Positions 45,533-54,018 of a DNA stretch of 62,960 nt are shown here, one piece after another. The DNA is from QQWI01 sp964522015. Lineage in GTDB: Bacteria; Bacillota; Clostridia; Peptostreptococcales; Acidaminobacteraceae. Position 1 is the stretch's first letter. Every line of letters begins with the position of its first letter. The notes beneath the pieces are model-generated. The model was not told the origin of the DNA and ran no database searches. It worked only from the letters and a program-made list of their open reading frames with translations. A program made the position numbers and the translations under genes. The stretch is taken from the NCBI GenBank assembly GCA_964522015.1, contig CAZFST010000028.1, positions 1 through 62,960 of the forward strand, given 5' to 3'.

Positions 45533-47653
45533 ATGAGGACTATTCGAAAAATCATCACCTACTTTTTAATGTTTGCCCTTGTCTTAACAGGGTTGCCCGT
45601 CATGGCCACTTCAACTTCATTGAAGGCTGCTGTTGCTAAAGACAACCCTGTAACTATTGGGAATTCTCAACTAGGCGCACAATTGAGCCTAAAAAGTCAA
45701 AGCTTTGATCAGCCAGTTGAACTAACCCTTAGCAAACTTCCTGTTTCAGACAAACTTAAAAGTAAGGACTTCAGCCTTCTCGGATCACCTATTTCTGTAA
45801 AAGTTACAGGTAAGAACGGTGTTCGATTAAATGCACCTGCAACGGTCAGTGTTAACGTTAGCGTAAAAGATTTAGCCCTTATTAAGAAGAAAGATGATCT
45901 TTATGCCGCATACTTCAATGGTAGCAAATGGGAGTATTTTGTCCCTTCTGCCATTGATACTAAAAATGGCATTATTCAATTTAATACATACCATTTCAGC
46001 GACTATGCGGTGGTTCAACTTAAGGAAAGCGCACAAATTGAACGTTTTGCAACTCAAATGGCCATTAATGGCTGGGTAAAAAATACCACCGAAAGTGATT
46101 TTATTGCTGCAACTCAAACTTACTTTAGTGAAGCTTTCGACAAATTAGGCATTTCTGATAAATCTGTACAAGGAAAAATATTGCGCGCAATTGCTAAAGA
46201 AAATGATATGGGCGCATTATTAGTCGCTATGGAAAGTAACGATGTCGATGCTTTCAATGCAAAAGTCGGCGAGCTCACGGGGGCCGCAATACTCAACCAC
46301 TACAGGGGCGACCCGGATTTTATGGGTAATTCCTCTTTAATTGTCGGCACCGCCGCCAGCGCCCTTGGTCATCTATCCGGTGGCGATTACGTCGCAGCTC
46401 AAAAAGCCATTGCCAGTGGTATGATGGACGCTTTTCCTTCGGGTAGAGCCTTAAAAGCAGCTGTCGAAGTGATTGATACCGGTATCAACAATTGGCACGA
46501 CCGGGAAATCGAAGCCGCTTATCAAGCCTATAAAACAGGCGCTGCCAATGACCATGGCTACAACATCACAAAGGGCAACTTTGAAGAGCTGAAAGTTCAA
46601 ATGAAAGGGATCAGTCACAAGTTATACAGCGACGCCATTAAAGCTTATTGCCTGCAAAAATCTAAAAAAGAAAGCGAACTGAGCCAAAGTACCATCGCAC
46701 AGATTCGCATTGATACAGAGAACAAACTCAAAAGCCGATTTGAAAAGCGCCTCCAATCTGAAACCGAAATTCAAAAACAAAAGGTCTATTATCTAAAAGC
46801 GATTACAGTATTCAAAAAATTAAACTTATTAGATAGAGGCTCCTTTGGTTTTGCCATTGGTGATAATGTTGATGACCGCGTTAGACGTCTTTTTGTTGTA
46901 AAAGACAACATCCAAAGTCTAATTGGCAAGGAAATCCCATTAGAGGATATGGCCATTTTAATTGGATCTTGGTACAACGATAAGACCAAAGATAAAGCCA
47001 CCTTTTTTGCTAAGTTAAAAGCGCTAGGCTATACTAAAAAGGGCAATCAAATAAGTCTTGTTGCCAAGCCGCCTACTACAACGGTTGCCAAGCCACCTGT
47101 TACAACTGTTTCTACGACCCCTGTTGCTAAAACCTATGCATGGGTGTTAACTGATACGGTAGCCCTTTATAATGAAACAAACTGGAGCAATTCCATGTCT
47201 TCAAAGTCCGTTGCCTTCGAACCCAAATATGCACCAGGTACTTATTCTGTCAAAACAACATACATTGGTAAATCAGACGCCTACTATAATCCTCCCTATG
47301 TCAATGGGGAATCTTTAACCGTACAGGCCACATGGAGTAAACCACCAGCGATTATTAAAGGCGGTGAAAGCATTCCATTGACTATTAAAATAGAAGCCCT
47401 TGCCAACACACAATCGGCCTATAAATGGTCAGGATTTGCAAGAGCATTTATAGACAATGTGAACATAACCAACAAAGATGGGAAGTACGGTTATGATTGT
47501 AATTACAACACCAAATACGCCCCCATTACAGATATCGTTACAGCAAAAACAGCCAGTTCAGCAAAACCAGGTGACCAGATGATTATCGAAACCAACTTTT
47601 TTAGTACGAATAAACTTGGGCATCAATACATTTACACATGGAAATTACAATAA
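45533..47653 (+). CDS. secreted multidomain protein, unknown function
   Basis: 706 aa from ATG 45533 (AAAGGAAAAG upstream). Signal peptide (ITYFLMFALVLTGLPVMA). N-terminal beta domain (about 25-165) with ADP-like DLYAAYFNGSKWEYF and HFSDYAVVQL, resembling anchor or sortase-exported beta modules; a mainly helical middle (about 170-510); a Thr/Pro linker with two AKPPTTTV units; a C-terminal beta domain (about 550-706). No catalytic motif and no wall anchor. It directly follows a MacAB-like exporter but has its own promoter and terminator. Confidence 0.8.
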   Translation: MRTIRKIITYFLMFALVLTGLPVMATSTSLKAAVAKDNPVTIGNSQLGAQLSLKSQSFDQPVELTLSKLPVSDKLKSKDFSLLGSPISVKVTGKNGVRLNAPATVSVNVSVKDLALIKKKDDLYAAYFNGSKWEYFVPSAIDTKNGIIQFNTYHFSDYAVVQLKESAQIERFATQMAINGWVKNTTESDFIAATQTYFSEAFDKLGISDKSVQGKILRAIAKENDMGALLVAMESNDVDAFNAKVGELTGAAILNHYRGDPDFMGNSSLIVGTAASALGHLSGGDYVAAQKAIASGMMDAFPSGRALKAAVEVIDTGINNWHDREIEAAYQAYKTGAANDHGYNITKGNFEELKVQMKGISHKLYSDAIKAYCLQKSKKESELSQSTIAQIRIDTENKLKSRFEKRLQSETEIQKQKVYYLKAITVFKKLNLLDRGSFGFAIGDNVDDRVRRLFVVKDNIQSLIGKEIPLEDMAILIGSWYNDKTKDKATFFAKLKALGYTKKGNQISLVAKPPTTTVAKPPVTTVSTTPVAKTYAWVLTDTVALYNETNWSNSMSSKSVAFEPKYAPGTYSVKTTYIGKSDAYYNPPYVNGESLTVQATWSKPPAIIKGGESIPLTIKIEALANTQSAYKWSGFARAFIDNVNITNKDGKYGYDCNYNTKYAPITDIVTAKTASSAKPGDQMIIETNFFSTNKLGHQYIYTWKLQ

Positions 47654-47701
47654 AAAAGTAAGGAAGGGAGCTGATCGAAATCAACTCCCTTCCTTACTTT
47701 T
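47654..47701. terminator. bidirectional terminator between secreted protein and selO
   Basis: AAAAGTAAGGAAGGGAG and its exact complement form a 17-bp stem with a 14-nt loop, followed by a T-run. Confidence 0.92.
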
Positions 47702-47707
47702 TACCAC

Positions 47708-49318
47708 CTATGTACCGCAAAAAGTCCGGTATGGCTTACTAAGAGCACTCTTTGGTGGCGGGCCGGCCTGTTGACGCTGCTCATTGGAGTAGGCATAAGG
47801 ATCTTGAAGTAGGGCTAAAAGCCCCTTATAAGGTTCAAAATTACCGTAAGTTGAAGCCTCAGCAAGGGCCGCCTCAACCAGATGATTATAAGCAATTGCA
47901 GCAGGGTTTACCGTTTTCATCACCTGATACGGATTCTGTTCAGGTTGTTCCACCCTAAGCCGGGTTTGCCACTTGACTAACCACTCTGTCAAGGGTTCAA
48001 GATACCCCAAATCCGGTTGACTCCCAAAGACAGTCAAGGCATAAAAGGTGTAGGTAAAATCCATTTGGTGGACTTCCATGAGCTTAAGCAGTTCTGTAAC
48101 CAAGGTAATATCACCTGGTTGTGGGTCTGCAATGCCTATTTTCGAACAAAATAAACGCCTGTAATGGGACTCAAAGGCTGGGGTGTAGCGCCCAAGGGCT
48201 TTATTGACAAGTGCTAAAGCCTCTTTATCTGAATCTTTTCCGATGAGATCAGCACTATCTGAGCGGCTGATATCGTCAGCAGTCTCTGTGCATCGACTAT
48301 CATGTGTAATCTCCCTGCTGTCTTTGATGGATTTTGCAATCAGGGGCAAAAGGGCCTCCCCCAGCCGTGCTAGATTCCACCCGCCAATAGAGGGCTGATT
48401 ATTATAGGCATATCGACCATTTTGATCAATGCTGCTAAATAGAGCATTGGGGATATATGTATCCACAAAGGCGCAGGGGCCGTAATCAATGGTTTCACCT
48501 GATATGGCCATGTTGTCAGTATTCATAACCCCATGGACAAAACCAATAGCTTGCCATCTGGCAATCAAGGCAGCCTGGGCCTCAATCACAGCTTCAAAAA
48601 AAGACAGATAGGGATTATTGGCCTCTTGGCACAGTGGGTAATGACGCTTGATACCGTAATCCGCTAAAGCCATTAATTCCTCAGTACTAAGGGCCGCCGC
48701 TGCAAATTGAAAGGTGCCCACCCGAAGATGGCTCTTTGCCACCCGTGTGAGAATCGCGCCGGGGAGATTGGTTTCTCGAATAACACGTTCCCCCGTTGCC
48801 ACCACAGCCAAGCTCCGGGTGCTAGGTATTCCCAGTCCATGCATGGCTTCTGATATCAAGTACTCTCTCAGCATAGGCCCAAGAGCAGCACGACCATCAC
48901 CCCTACGGGAATAAGCAGTGGGACCCGACCCCTTTAACTGAATATCAAAACGGTCGCCATTAGGTGTGATCTGCTCACCAAGTAAAATCGCTCGCCCATC
49001 ACCCAGCATGGTAAAATGTCCAAATTGATGGCCAGCATAGGCCTGTGCGATGGTCGTTACCCCATTTTCTGCCCCATTCGACGTGCCACTTGCTCCTATG
49101 TTCCCACCAAGTATTGCTGCACCCATTGGGCTGTCCAGCATGTCAACATTGAGGCCTAGTTCTCTAGCAAGAACAGCATTGAACACTACCATTGATGGTT
49201 CCTTGACTGGGGTTGGTGCGGTGGCTGTATAAAGCTTTTTTGGCAGTCTTAGGTAGGTATTATCAAATGTAAAACTGGTTGTTATATCATTATGGTTAGT
49301 TGGATTGTGTTTGCCCAT
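47708..49318 (-). CDS. selO: protein adenylyltransferase SelO (YdiU)
   Basis: 536 aa, slightly longer than typical because of a Ser/Asp-rich insertion near residues 340-365. A pseudokinase-like fold that transfers AMP to Ser, Thr or Tyr of proteins under redox stress. Seen: QAYAGHQFGHFTMLGDGRA, KGSGPTAYSRRGDGRAALG, GIPSTRSLAV, GVMNTDNMAISGETIDYGP and the C-terminal FCGT. The penultimate-region Cys (C534) occupies the place that is selenocysteine in some SelO proteins. GAGGC precedes ATG 49318. Monocistronic. Confidence 0.93.
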   Translation of the reverse strand: MGKHNPTNHNDITTSFTFDNTYLRLPKKLYTATAPTPVKEPSMVVFNAVLARELGLNVDMLDSPMGAAILGGNIGASGTSNGAENGVTTIAQAYAGHQFGHFTMLGDGRAILLGEQITPNGDRFDIQLKGSGPTAYSRRGDGRAALGPMLREYLISEAMHGLGIPSTRSLAVVATGERVIRETNLPGAILTRVAKSHLRVGTFQFAAAALSTEELMALADYGIKRHYPLCQEANNPYLSFFEAVIEAQAALIARWQAIGFVHGVMNTDNMAISGETIDYGPCAFVDTYIPNALFSSIDQNGRYAYNNQPSIGGWNLARLGEALLPLIAKSIKDSREITHDSRCTETADDISRSDSADLIGKDSDKEALALVNKALGRYTPAFESHYRRLFCSKIGIADPQPGDITLVTELLKLMEVHQMDFTYTFYALTVFGSQPDLGYLEPLTEWLVKWQTRLRVEQPEQNPYQVMKTVNPAAIAYNHLVEAALAEASTYGNFEPYKGLLALLQDPYAYSNEQRQQAGPPPKSALSKPYRTFCGT

Positions 49319-49369
49319 AAATAAGCCTCATAGCTTTCTTGTCAAAGATTATGTCAGTGATGCCTTTAT

Positions 49370-49425
49370 TATAACACATGGACTTTGTTCAGGCTTATAT
49401 AACACATGGACTTTGATCAGGCTTA
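49370..49425. repeat. two tandem 28-bp direct repeats
   Basis: TATAACACATGGACTTTGTT starts the first unit (49370-49397); the second (49398-49425) differs at one position. They lie upstream of selO and at the 3' side of the ABC-2 permease. No gene in the 119-bp gap; on the minus strand the second unit is just past the permease stop (49438). Confidence 0.88.
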
Positions 49426-49437
49426 GAATTGCATTTG

Positions 49438-50235
49438 CTACATCCGCGTCACGATCATATTCCCAGATTCGTAGCGCTTAAGTCCCCTGTAAAAAAACGT
49501 GTACGCAACCGTCATCCAGGCAAGAGAAGCCAAAAGCACCATCAGCAACATGGGTAGATTGGGTGCCACCAAGGTTCTAGCTGGTATATAGACCAAAAAA
49601 CCTACTGGCAACACCGTATAAAATATATATTTCATCCAACCGCCAAAGATCCCTTCTGGGTAAATGCTGAAGGTGATCATAAACTCTGTGGCTAAATCAG
49701 CAACCCCTTGAAAATCCCCAAAATAGAAGCTGCACGTATGGACAATCACAAGCACCGAAGTAAGAATCAAACTAGCAGATAGGCTGAAGATCACAAACAG
49801 CAATAGACTCAAAGGATTGAAGCCCATTACAAATAAATAGAGGACCACACCATAAACTAAATCCCCCCAAGCTGACAGTCTGGTTTTTGAACAGAGAATA
49901 TTGAGTAGCGGGTCTTTGGGTTGTAAAAGGAACGTATCTAGTTCACCCCCGATAATGAGCTGTGTGATCTCACCCGCTTTGCCGAATACAACAAAAGTGA
50001 TGCCAAAACTGGTAGATGCCAAGGCCCATAATAGCATCACGTCTTTAAACTGATAGCCGCCAATCTGCGGTACATTCTCAAATAGAATCCACCAAAAGAA
50101 AATAAAAGCTGAGTTATTGATAGCCATTCCCAAGGTTTGCATAACGAAACTTACCCTATATTCCATCACCGCAGAAAGATTGAATTTCAAATAATAACCC
50201 ATTAAACTTAAGTTTTTTTTAACCACCGTTAACAT
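49438..50235 (-). CDS. ABC-2 family transporter permease
   Basis: 265 aa from ATG 50235, overlapping the previous permease by 17 bp. Six helices, N-terminal motif MGYYLKFNLSAVMEYRVSFV, and GGELDTFLLQPKDPLLNIL between helices 2 and 3, typical of the ABC-2 permeases of COG3694 (DUF990-like). Forms a heterodimer with the next permease and uses the third gene as ATPase; this three-gene trio is generally called an uncharacterised NatA-like ABC transporter. Probably an exporter. Confidence 0.87.
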   Translation of the reverse strand: MLTVVKKNLSLMGYYLKFNLSAVMEYRVSFVMQTLGMAINNSAFIFFWWILFENVPQIGGYQFKDVMLLWALASTSFGITFVVFGKAGEITQLIIGGELDTFLLQPKDPLLNILCSKTRLSAWGDLVYGVVLYLFVMGFNPLSLLLFVIFSLSASLILTSVLVIVHTCSFYFGDFQGVADLATEFMITFSIYPEGIFGGWMKYIFYTVLPVGFLVYIPARTLVAPNLPMLLMVLLASLAWMTVAYTFFYRGLKRYESGNMIVTRM

Positions 50236-51070
50236 TAAGATTCTTTGCCCCCTTTCCATACATCATAAATGCCGTCAGTAAAAAGAACAGCATGTAGCCC
50301 ACTTGAATCGGAAATTCCCGAAAAAATAAGTCGAAGCTAAAATCTACCGCCAATTTACCCGGTACATAAGTCACATAGGCAAAGGGCAGATACCTTGTGA
50401 TGGCTTGCAACCACACTGGAAATAAATCAATCGGCATTAACATGCCACCCAATGTAAATACCAATTTTGAATAGATCCAGAAGAAAGCGGAGTTTTCCTC
50501 CAGCCAGAAGGCTGTTAGAGCAATATTCATGTAGATTAAAAAGTTGATTAGACACCCAACCAAAATAGACATCAGAATAAACGGGAGATGGCCTAGATTG
50601 AAACCACTGAGAAAGCCAACAAATACAATCCCCACGGCGACACCAGTTAGACAGTTGGCCACAAACTTAACACTGAAATCACCTATAAAGAGAGAAATAT
50701 TATAGAGCACATAATGATAAGGCTTATTGAGCAGATAGGCGATACTGCCATCTTTCACATCCTTGTTGATCTGCACATGATTATTGGGCCTAGATAGGGT
50801 TATAATCTCCGTCACCACCAGGTACCAGATCATTGAGTTGATACCAAAGCCCGCAATTTGAGCACCTTTAGTGGCATAGATATTTTGCCATAACAACAAA
50901 TAAACCAGCATAATCAACACAAAGAACAGATTCTTGACTAGGAAACTCCAAAAGTACACAAAATTATTGCTGATGGTGATTTTAATCAACTCTAAATATT
51001 TTCTAGATGCCCTAAATCCATTAGGTCGTTTCAAGACATAAGTTGTTTCAGATACTTGCGATGAGCTCAC
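50219..51070 (-). CDS. ABC-2 family transporter permease
   Basis: 283 aa from GTG 51070 (GGGAGG 8 nt upstream); a longer reading would overlap the ATPase gene by 170 bp. Six helices, with IAYLLNKPYHYVLYNI in the loop after helix 2, matching permeases of COG4587. Overlaps the ATPase gene by 23 bp and the other permease by 17 bp, so the three products are made in a fixed ratio. Confidence 0.87.
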   Translation of the reverse strand: MSSSQVSETTYVLKRPNGFRASRKYLELIKITISNNFVYFWSFLVKNLFFVLIMLVYLLLWQNIYATKGAQIAGFGINSMIWYLVVTEIITLSRPNNHVQINKDVKDGSIAYLLNKPYHYVLYNISLFIGDFSVKFVANCLTGVAVGIVFVGFLSGFNLGHLPFILMSILVGCLINFLIYMNIALTAFWLEENSAFFWIYSKLVFTLGGMLMPIDLFPVWLQAITRYLPFAYVTYVPGKLAVDFSFDLFFREFPIQVGYMLFFLLTAFMMYGKGAKNLNVNGG

Positions 51071-52058
51071 TGCTGACACCTCCCTTCTTTTGCTGATAAA
51101 TATGAGAAATGATTTCTTCCATGGGCGCTTCAGTAATGGTGATATCAAGCACTTTTCCGAGCTTAACAAGCGACGCCAGTACATCATCAATCTCCTGAAT
51201 CGATGTATCCACTTCAACCTGAAGGGCAGCGCCCTTCTGCTTAATCACATTAATATCGCTTCTTGTTACTACCACTGGTTCGTCATATTTGATGCTAATT
51301 ACCTTCCGATTAAGATAATCGTACTTAAGCCGTTTGATCTTATCATCCAACACGATTTCACCGTGATTGATGATAATAGCCCGTTTGCAAAGCTGTTCGA
51401 TATCCCCCGCATCGTGTGATGTCAAAAATATGGTCGTCTGCTCCTCTTTATTCAAAGTCAAGATCAGTTCTCTTATTTTTTGCTTGACCACCACATCGAG
51501 ACCGATTGTAGGTTCGTCCAAAAAAATGATTTCCGGTTGGTGCAAAATTGATGCAGCGATCTCACATCTGATCCGCTGTCCTAAAGACAATTTCCGCACA
51601 GGAATATCCATTAGATCCCCTATTTCAAACACCTCTGTTAAATAGGCAATACGGGACTTCAACCGAGCCGTATCCATATCGTAAATCCGACCAAGTAAAT
51701 GAAAACTATCAAGGGGTGGTAAATGAAACCACAACTGCGACTTCTGACCAAACACCGTTCCAATCCTGTAAGCTAACTGTTTTCTATCTTTTGTTGGATC
51801 AAGCCCCAGAACACTAATTTCTCCAGCGGACGGTTGCAATATACCAGTCATCATCTTGATGGTTGTAGACTTCCCCGCACCATTGGGCCCGATAAAAGCC
51901 AAAATTTCGCCCTTTTCCACCTCAAAACTGATATCGTTCACGGCTTCAATGCTGCGATAACTGGGTGATACAATGGATTTTAAACTTCCAGAAAATCCTG
52001 GAGATTTGGTCTTGACCTTAAAATCCTTTGATAAGTGTTTAACGCTGATGATACTCAT
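51048..52058 (-). CDS. ABC transporter ATPase (COG4586, NatA-like)
   Basis: 336 aa. Walker A GPNGAGKSTTIKMMTG, signature LSLGQRIRCEIAASIL, Walker B IIFLDEPTIGLD, and an extra C-terminal domain (about 240-320) found in the COG4586 family. AGGAGGAAATC precedes ATG 52058. The first gene after a ykkC-family riboswitch and terminator, so the riboswitch ligand controls production of the transporter. Confidence 0.9.
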   Translation of the reverse strand: MSIISVKHLSKDFKVKTKSPGFSGSLKSIVSPSYRSIEAVNDISFEVEKGEILAFIGPNGAGKSTTIKMMTGILQPSAGEISVLGLDPTKDRKQLAYRIGTVFGQKSQLWFHLPPLDSFHLLGRIYDMDTARLKSRIAYLTEVFEIGDLMDIPVRKLSLGQRIRCEIAASILHQPEIIFLDEPTIGLDVVVKQKIRELILTLNKEEQTTIFLTSHDAGDIEQLCKRAIIINHGEIVLDDKIKRLKYDYLNRKVISIKYDEPVVVTRSDINVIKQKGAALQVEVDTSIQEIDDVLASLVKLGKVLDITITEAPMEEIISHIYQQKKGGVSSELIASI

Positions 52059-52132
52059 TTTGATTTCCTCCTGTAAATAAGATTCGAGATATAGAGATAT
52101 AAAATTAGTGCTATAGAGACTTCAAAATGAAC

Positions 52133-52184
52133 GTAAAAAAAGCCCAAGGATAGTCTCAAACGAGACTCGTCCTTCAGGCTTTTG
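52133..52184 (-). terminator. riboswitch-controlled transcription terminator
   Basis: On the minus strand AAAAGCCTGAAGGA pairs with TCCTTGGGCTTTT around an inner GAGTCTC/GAGAC stem, followed by eight T. It lies between the aptamer and the ATPase gene. Its 5' arm carries the AAAAGCC segment that is conserved at the 3' edge of ykkC aptamers, which lets aptamer folding compete with it. Confidence 0.88.
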
Positions 52185-52185
52185 T

Positions 52186-52292
52186 CCTAAAAGTGTAGAT
52201 CTTTGTCCTGTACCGCTCGGACCTGCGTGAATGCTTGCAAATGCATGTTCTGCACTTTGCGCTTTCACCGGAACCCTAGGTACACTCTCATA
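52186..52292 (-). ncRNA. ykkC-family riboswitch aptamer
   Basis: The minus strand has the two hallmark segments of ykkC RNAs in order: ACCTAGGGTTCCGG and, about 50 nt later, GGTCCGAGCGGTACAGGAC. The outer P1 helix pairs GAGTGTA with TACACTTT. It is followed by AGGACAAAAGCC and a terminator, as in known members. Subtypes sense guanidine (type 1), ppGpp, PRPP or nucleoside diphosphates (type 2). The subtype cannot be fixed by eye; association with NatA-like ABC genes fits the ppGpp or guanidine groups. Confidence 0.83.
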
Positions 52293-52301
52293 TTGTTGTT
52301 T

Positions 52302-52330
52302 ACTTTACAGTAAATTGGTACATTTGTAAA
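52302..52330 (-). promoter_or_regulatory. promoter of the riboswitch-ABC-2 transporter operon
   Basis: Minus strand TTTACA, 17-bp spacer, TAAAGT. Transcription would start about 10 bp before the aptamer. The rest of the 387-bp divergent space (52331-52445) holds the palindrome at 52356-52378 and the promoter of the + strand gene (TATACT near 52411). Confidence 0.5.
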
Positions 52331-52445
52331 TAGGGTATATTTAAAAAATTATATGTTGATGTGAAATTTCGTCATCAAGAGGTTTTCTGACTAATAGAGC
52401 ATCTTGTGATATACTTAATCAGACTAAGTAGTTATGGGAGGGTTT

Positions 52446-53840
52446 ATGAAATTTGATGTGATCATTGTTGGTGCAGGCCCAGCGGGTATATTTACAGCTC
52501 TTGAAATGGTACGCAAACATTCTAATAAGCGTATTGCTTTAATTGAAAAAGGCAGCCCGATTGAAAAAAGACACTGTCCCAAAGACAAAACCACTGTTTG
52601 TGTCAACTGTAAGCCCTATTGCCATATCACAACTGGATTTTCGGGAGCTGGCGCTTTCTCAGACGGCAAATTATCTTTATCCACAGAAGTTGGTGGCGAC
52701 CTTCCAGATTTAATCGGGCATCCATTGGCCCAAAAGTATATTGACTACACAGATACTATCTATCTTGAGTACGGAGCAGACCACAAGATAGAAGGCATTG
52801 ATGCACCAGATGATATCAAAGAGATCCGAAAAGATGCCATAAAGGCAGGCCTTAAGCTAGTAGATTGTCCCATAAGACACCTTGGTACAGAAAAAGCCCA
52901 AGAAATCTATGGTCGCATCCAACAAACCCTAATTGATTCTAACATTCAACTCTTCTTTCATACCCGTGCAGAAAATCTAATCATTGAAGACCAACAAATC
53001 AGCGGTATTGAAGCTACTGATTTACGCAGTGGTGAGTCGCTTATATTCCAAGCGCCAAAAGTGGTTGTCGGTGGTGGACGCAAGGGTTCCGATTGGCTAA
53101 AGCAAATGTGCGTGGCCCACGACATTAATCACACCGCAGGTACTGTAGATATTGGAGTACGAGTTGAAGTCAGAAATGAAATTATGGAAACCGTTAATAA
53201 CGTCCTATACGAATCTAAACTGATTGGGTATGTCGCACCGTTTAAAGATAAGGTCCGTACCTTCTGTCAAAACCCTGGTGGCTTTGTCAGTCAAGAGAAT
53301 TACGACAATAATCTAGCTGTGGTCAACGGCCATTCCTACAAGGACAAAAAGTCCAATAATACCAATTTAGCCATTCTTAGCTCCCATAACTTTTCTTCGC
53401 CTTTTAATCAACCCATCGCCTATGGCAAGATGGTTGCTGAACTGGTCAATATGCTAGGCGGTGGCCATATTTTAGTTCAGCGCTATGGAGATATACTGGC
53501 AGGTAAGCGCACATGGCCAAAAGACCTCAGCCGTTCCAATGTGGTCCCAACCCTAAAAGATGCTGTTCCAGGGGACCTAACATCAGCCATCCCCTATCGC
53601 CCAATGACCAATATCCTGAATTTTATTGCAGCACTTGATACGGTGGTGCCTGGTTTTGCCAGTGAAGAAACCTTGCTTTATGGGCCTGAAGTTAAATTTT
53701 ATAGCAACCGCATTATTCTCAGCGATAGCTTTGAAACCAATATCAAAGGACTACACTGCCTAGGGGATTCTAGCGGTTGGACCCGTGGTCTCATGATGGC
53801 CTCAGCCATGGGGGTTATGATGGGTGAAATACTGAGCTAA
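52446..53840 (+). CDS. FAD-dependent oxidoreductase, COG2509 type
   Basis: 464 aa from ATG 52446 (GGGAGG upstream). N-terminal FAD motif DVIIVGAGPAGIFTALEM; then CPKDKTTVCVNCKPYCHI, a cysteine cluster, and GFSGAGAFSDGKLSLS, typical of the uncharacterised COG2509 flavoproteins; GLHCLGDSSGWTRGLMMASAMG closes the FAD site. Probably a dehydrogenase, substrate unknown. Monocistronic, divergent from the riboswitch operon. Confidence 0.9.
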   Translation: MKFDVIIVGAGPAGIFTALEMVRKHSNKRIALIEKGSPIEKRHCPKDKTTVCVNCKPYCHITTGFSGAGAFSDGKLSLSTEVGGDLPDLIGHPLAQKYIDYTDTIYLEYGADHKIEGIDAPDDIKEIRKDAIKAGLKLVDCPIRHLGTEKAQEIYGRIQQTLIDSNIQLFFHTRAENLIIEDQQISGIEATDLRSGESLIFQAPKVVVGGGRKGSDWLKQMCVAHDINHTAGTVDIGVRVEVRNEIMETVNNVLYESKLIGYVAPFKDKVRTFCQNPGGFVSQENYDNNLAVVNGHSYKDKKSNNTNLAILSSHNFSSPFNQPIAYGKMVAELVNMLGGGHILVQRYGDILAGKRTWPKDLSRSNVVPTLKDAVPGDLTSAIPYRPMTNILNFIAALDTVVPGFASEETLLYGPEVKFYSNRIILSDSFETNIKGLHCLGDSSGWTRGLMMASAMGVMMGEILS

Positions 53841-53850
53841 TTATACAAAG

Positions 53851-53898
53851 AACATCATTTGAAAATGATTATCCTCATTTCAAATGATGTTTTTTTTC
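53851..53898 (+). terminator. terminator of the COG2509 gene
   Basis: AACATCATTTGAAAATGA against TCATTTCAAATGATGTT with one bulged A, followed by eight T. Confidence 0.92.
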
Positions 53899-54018
53899 GT
53901 GAATAAATTTTATGTTTAGCCTTAAATATTTTGGTAATATATAAGATGTTTATCAGAAGGTAAATGTGCATAGAATCATCTCGAGGGGGTCGAGATGACT
54001 AGAAAAAAGGAGGCACAA

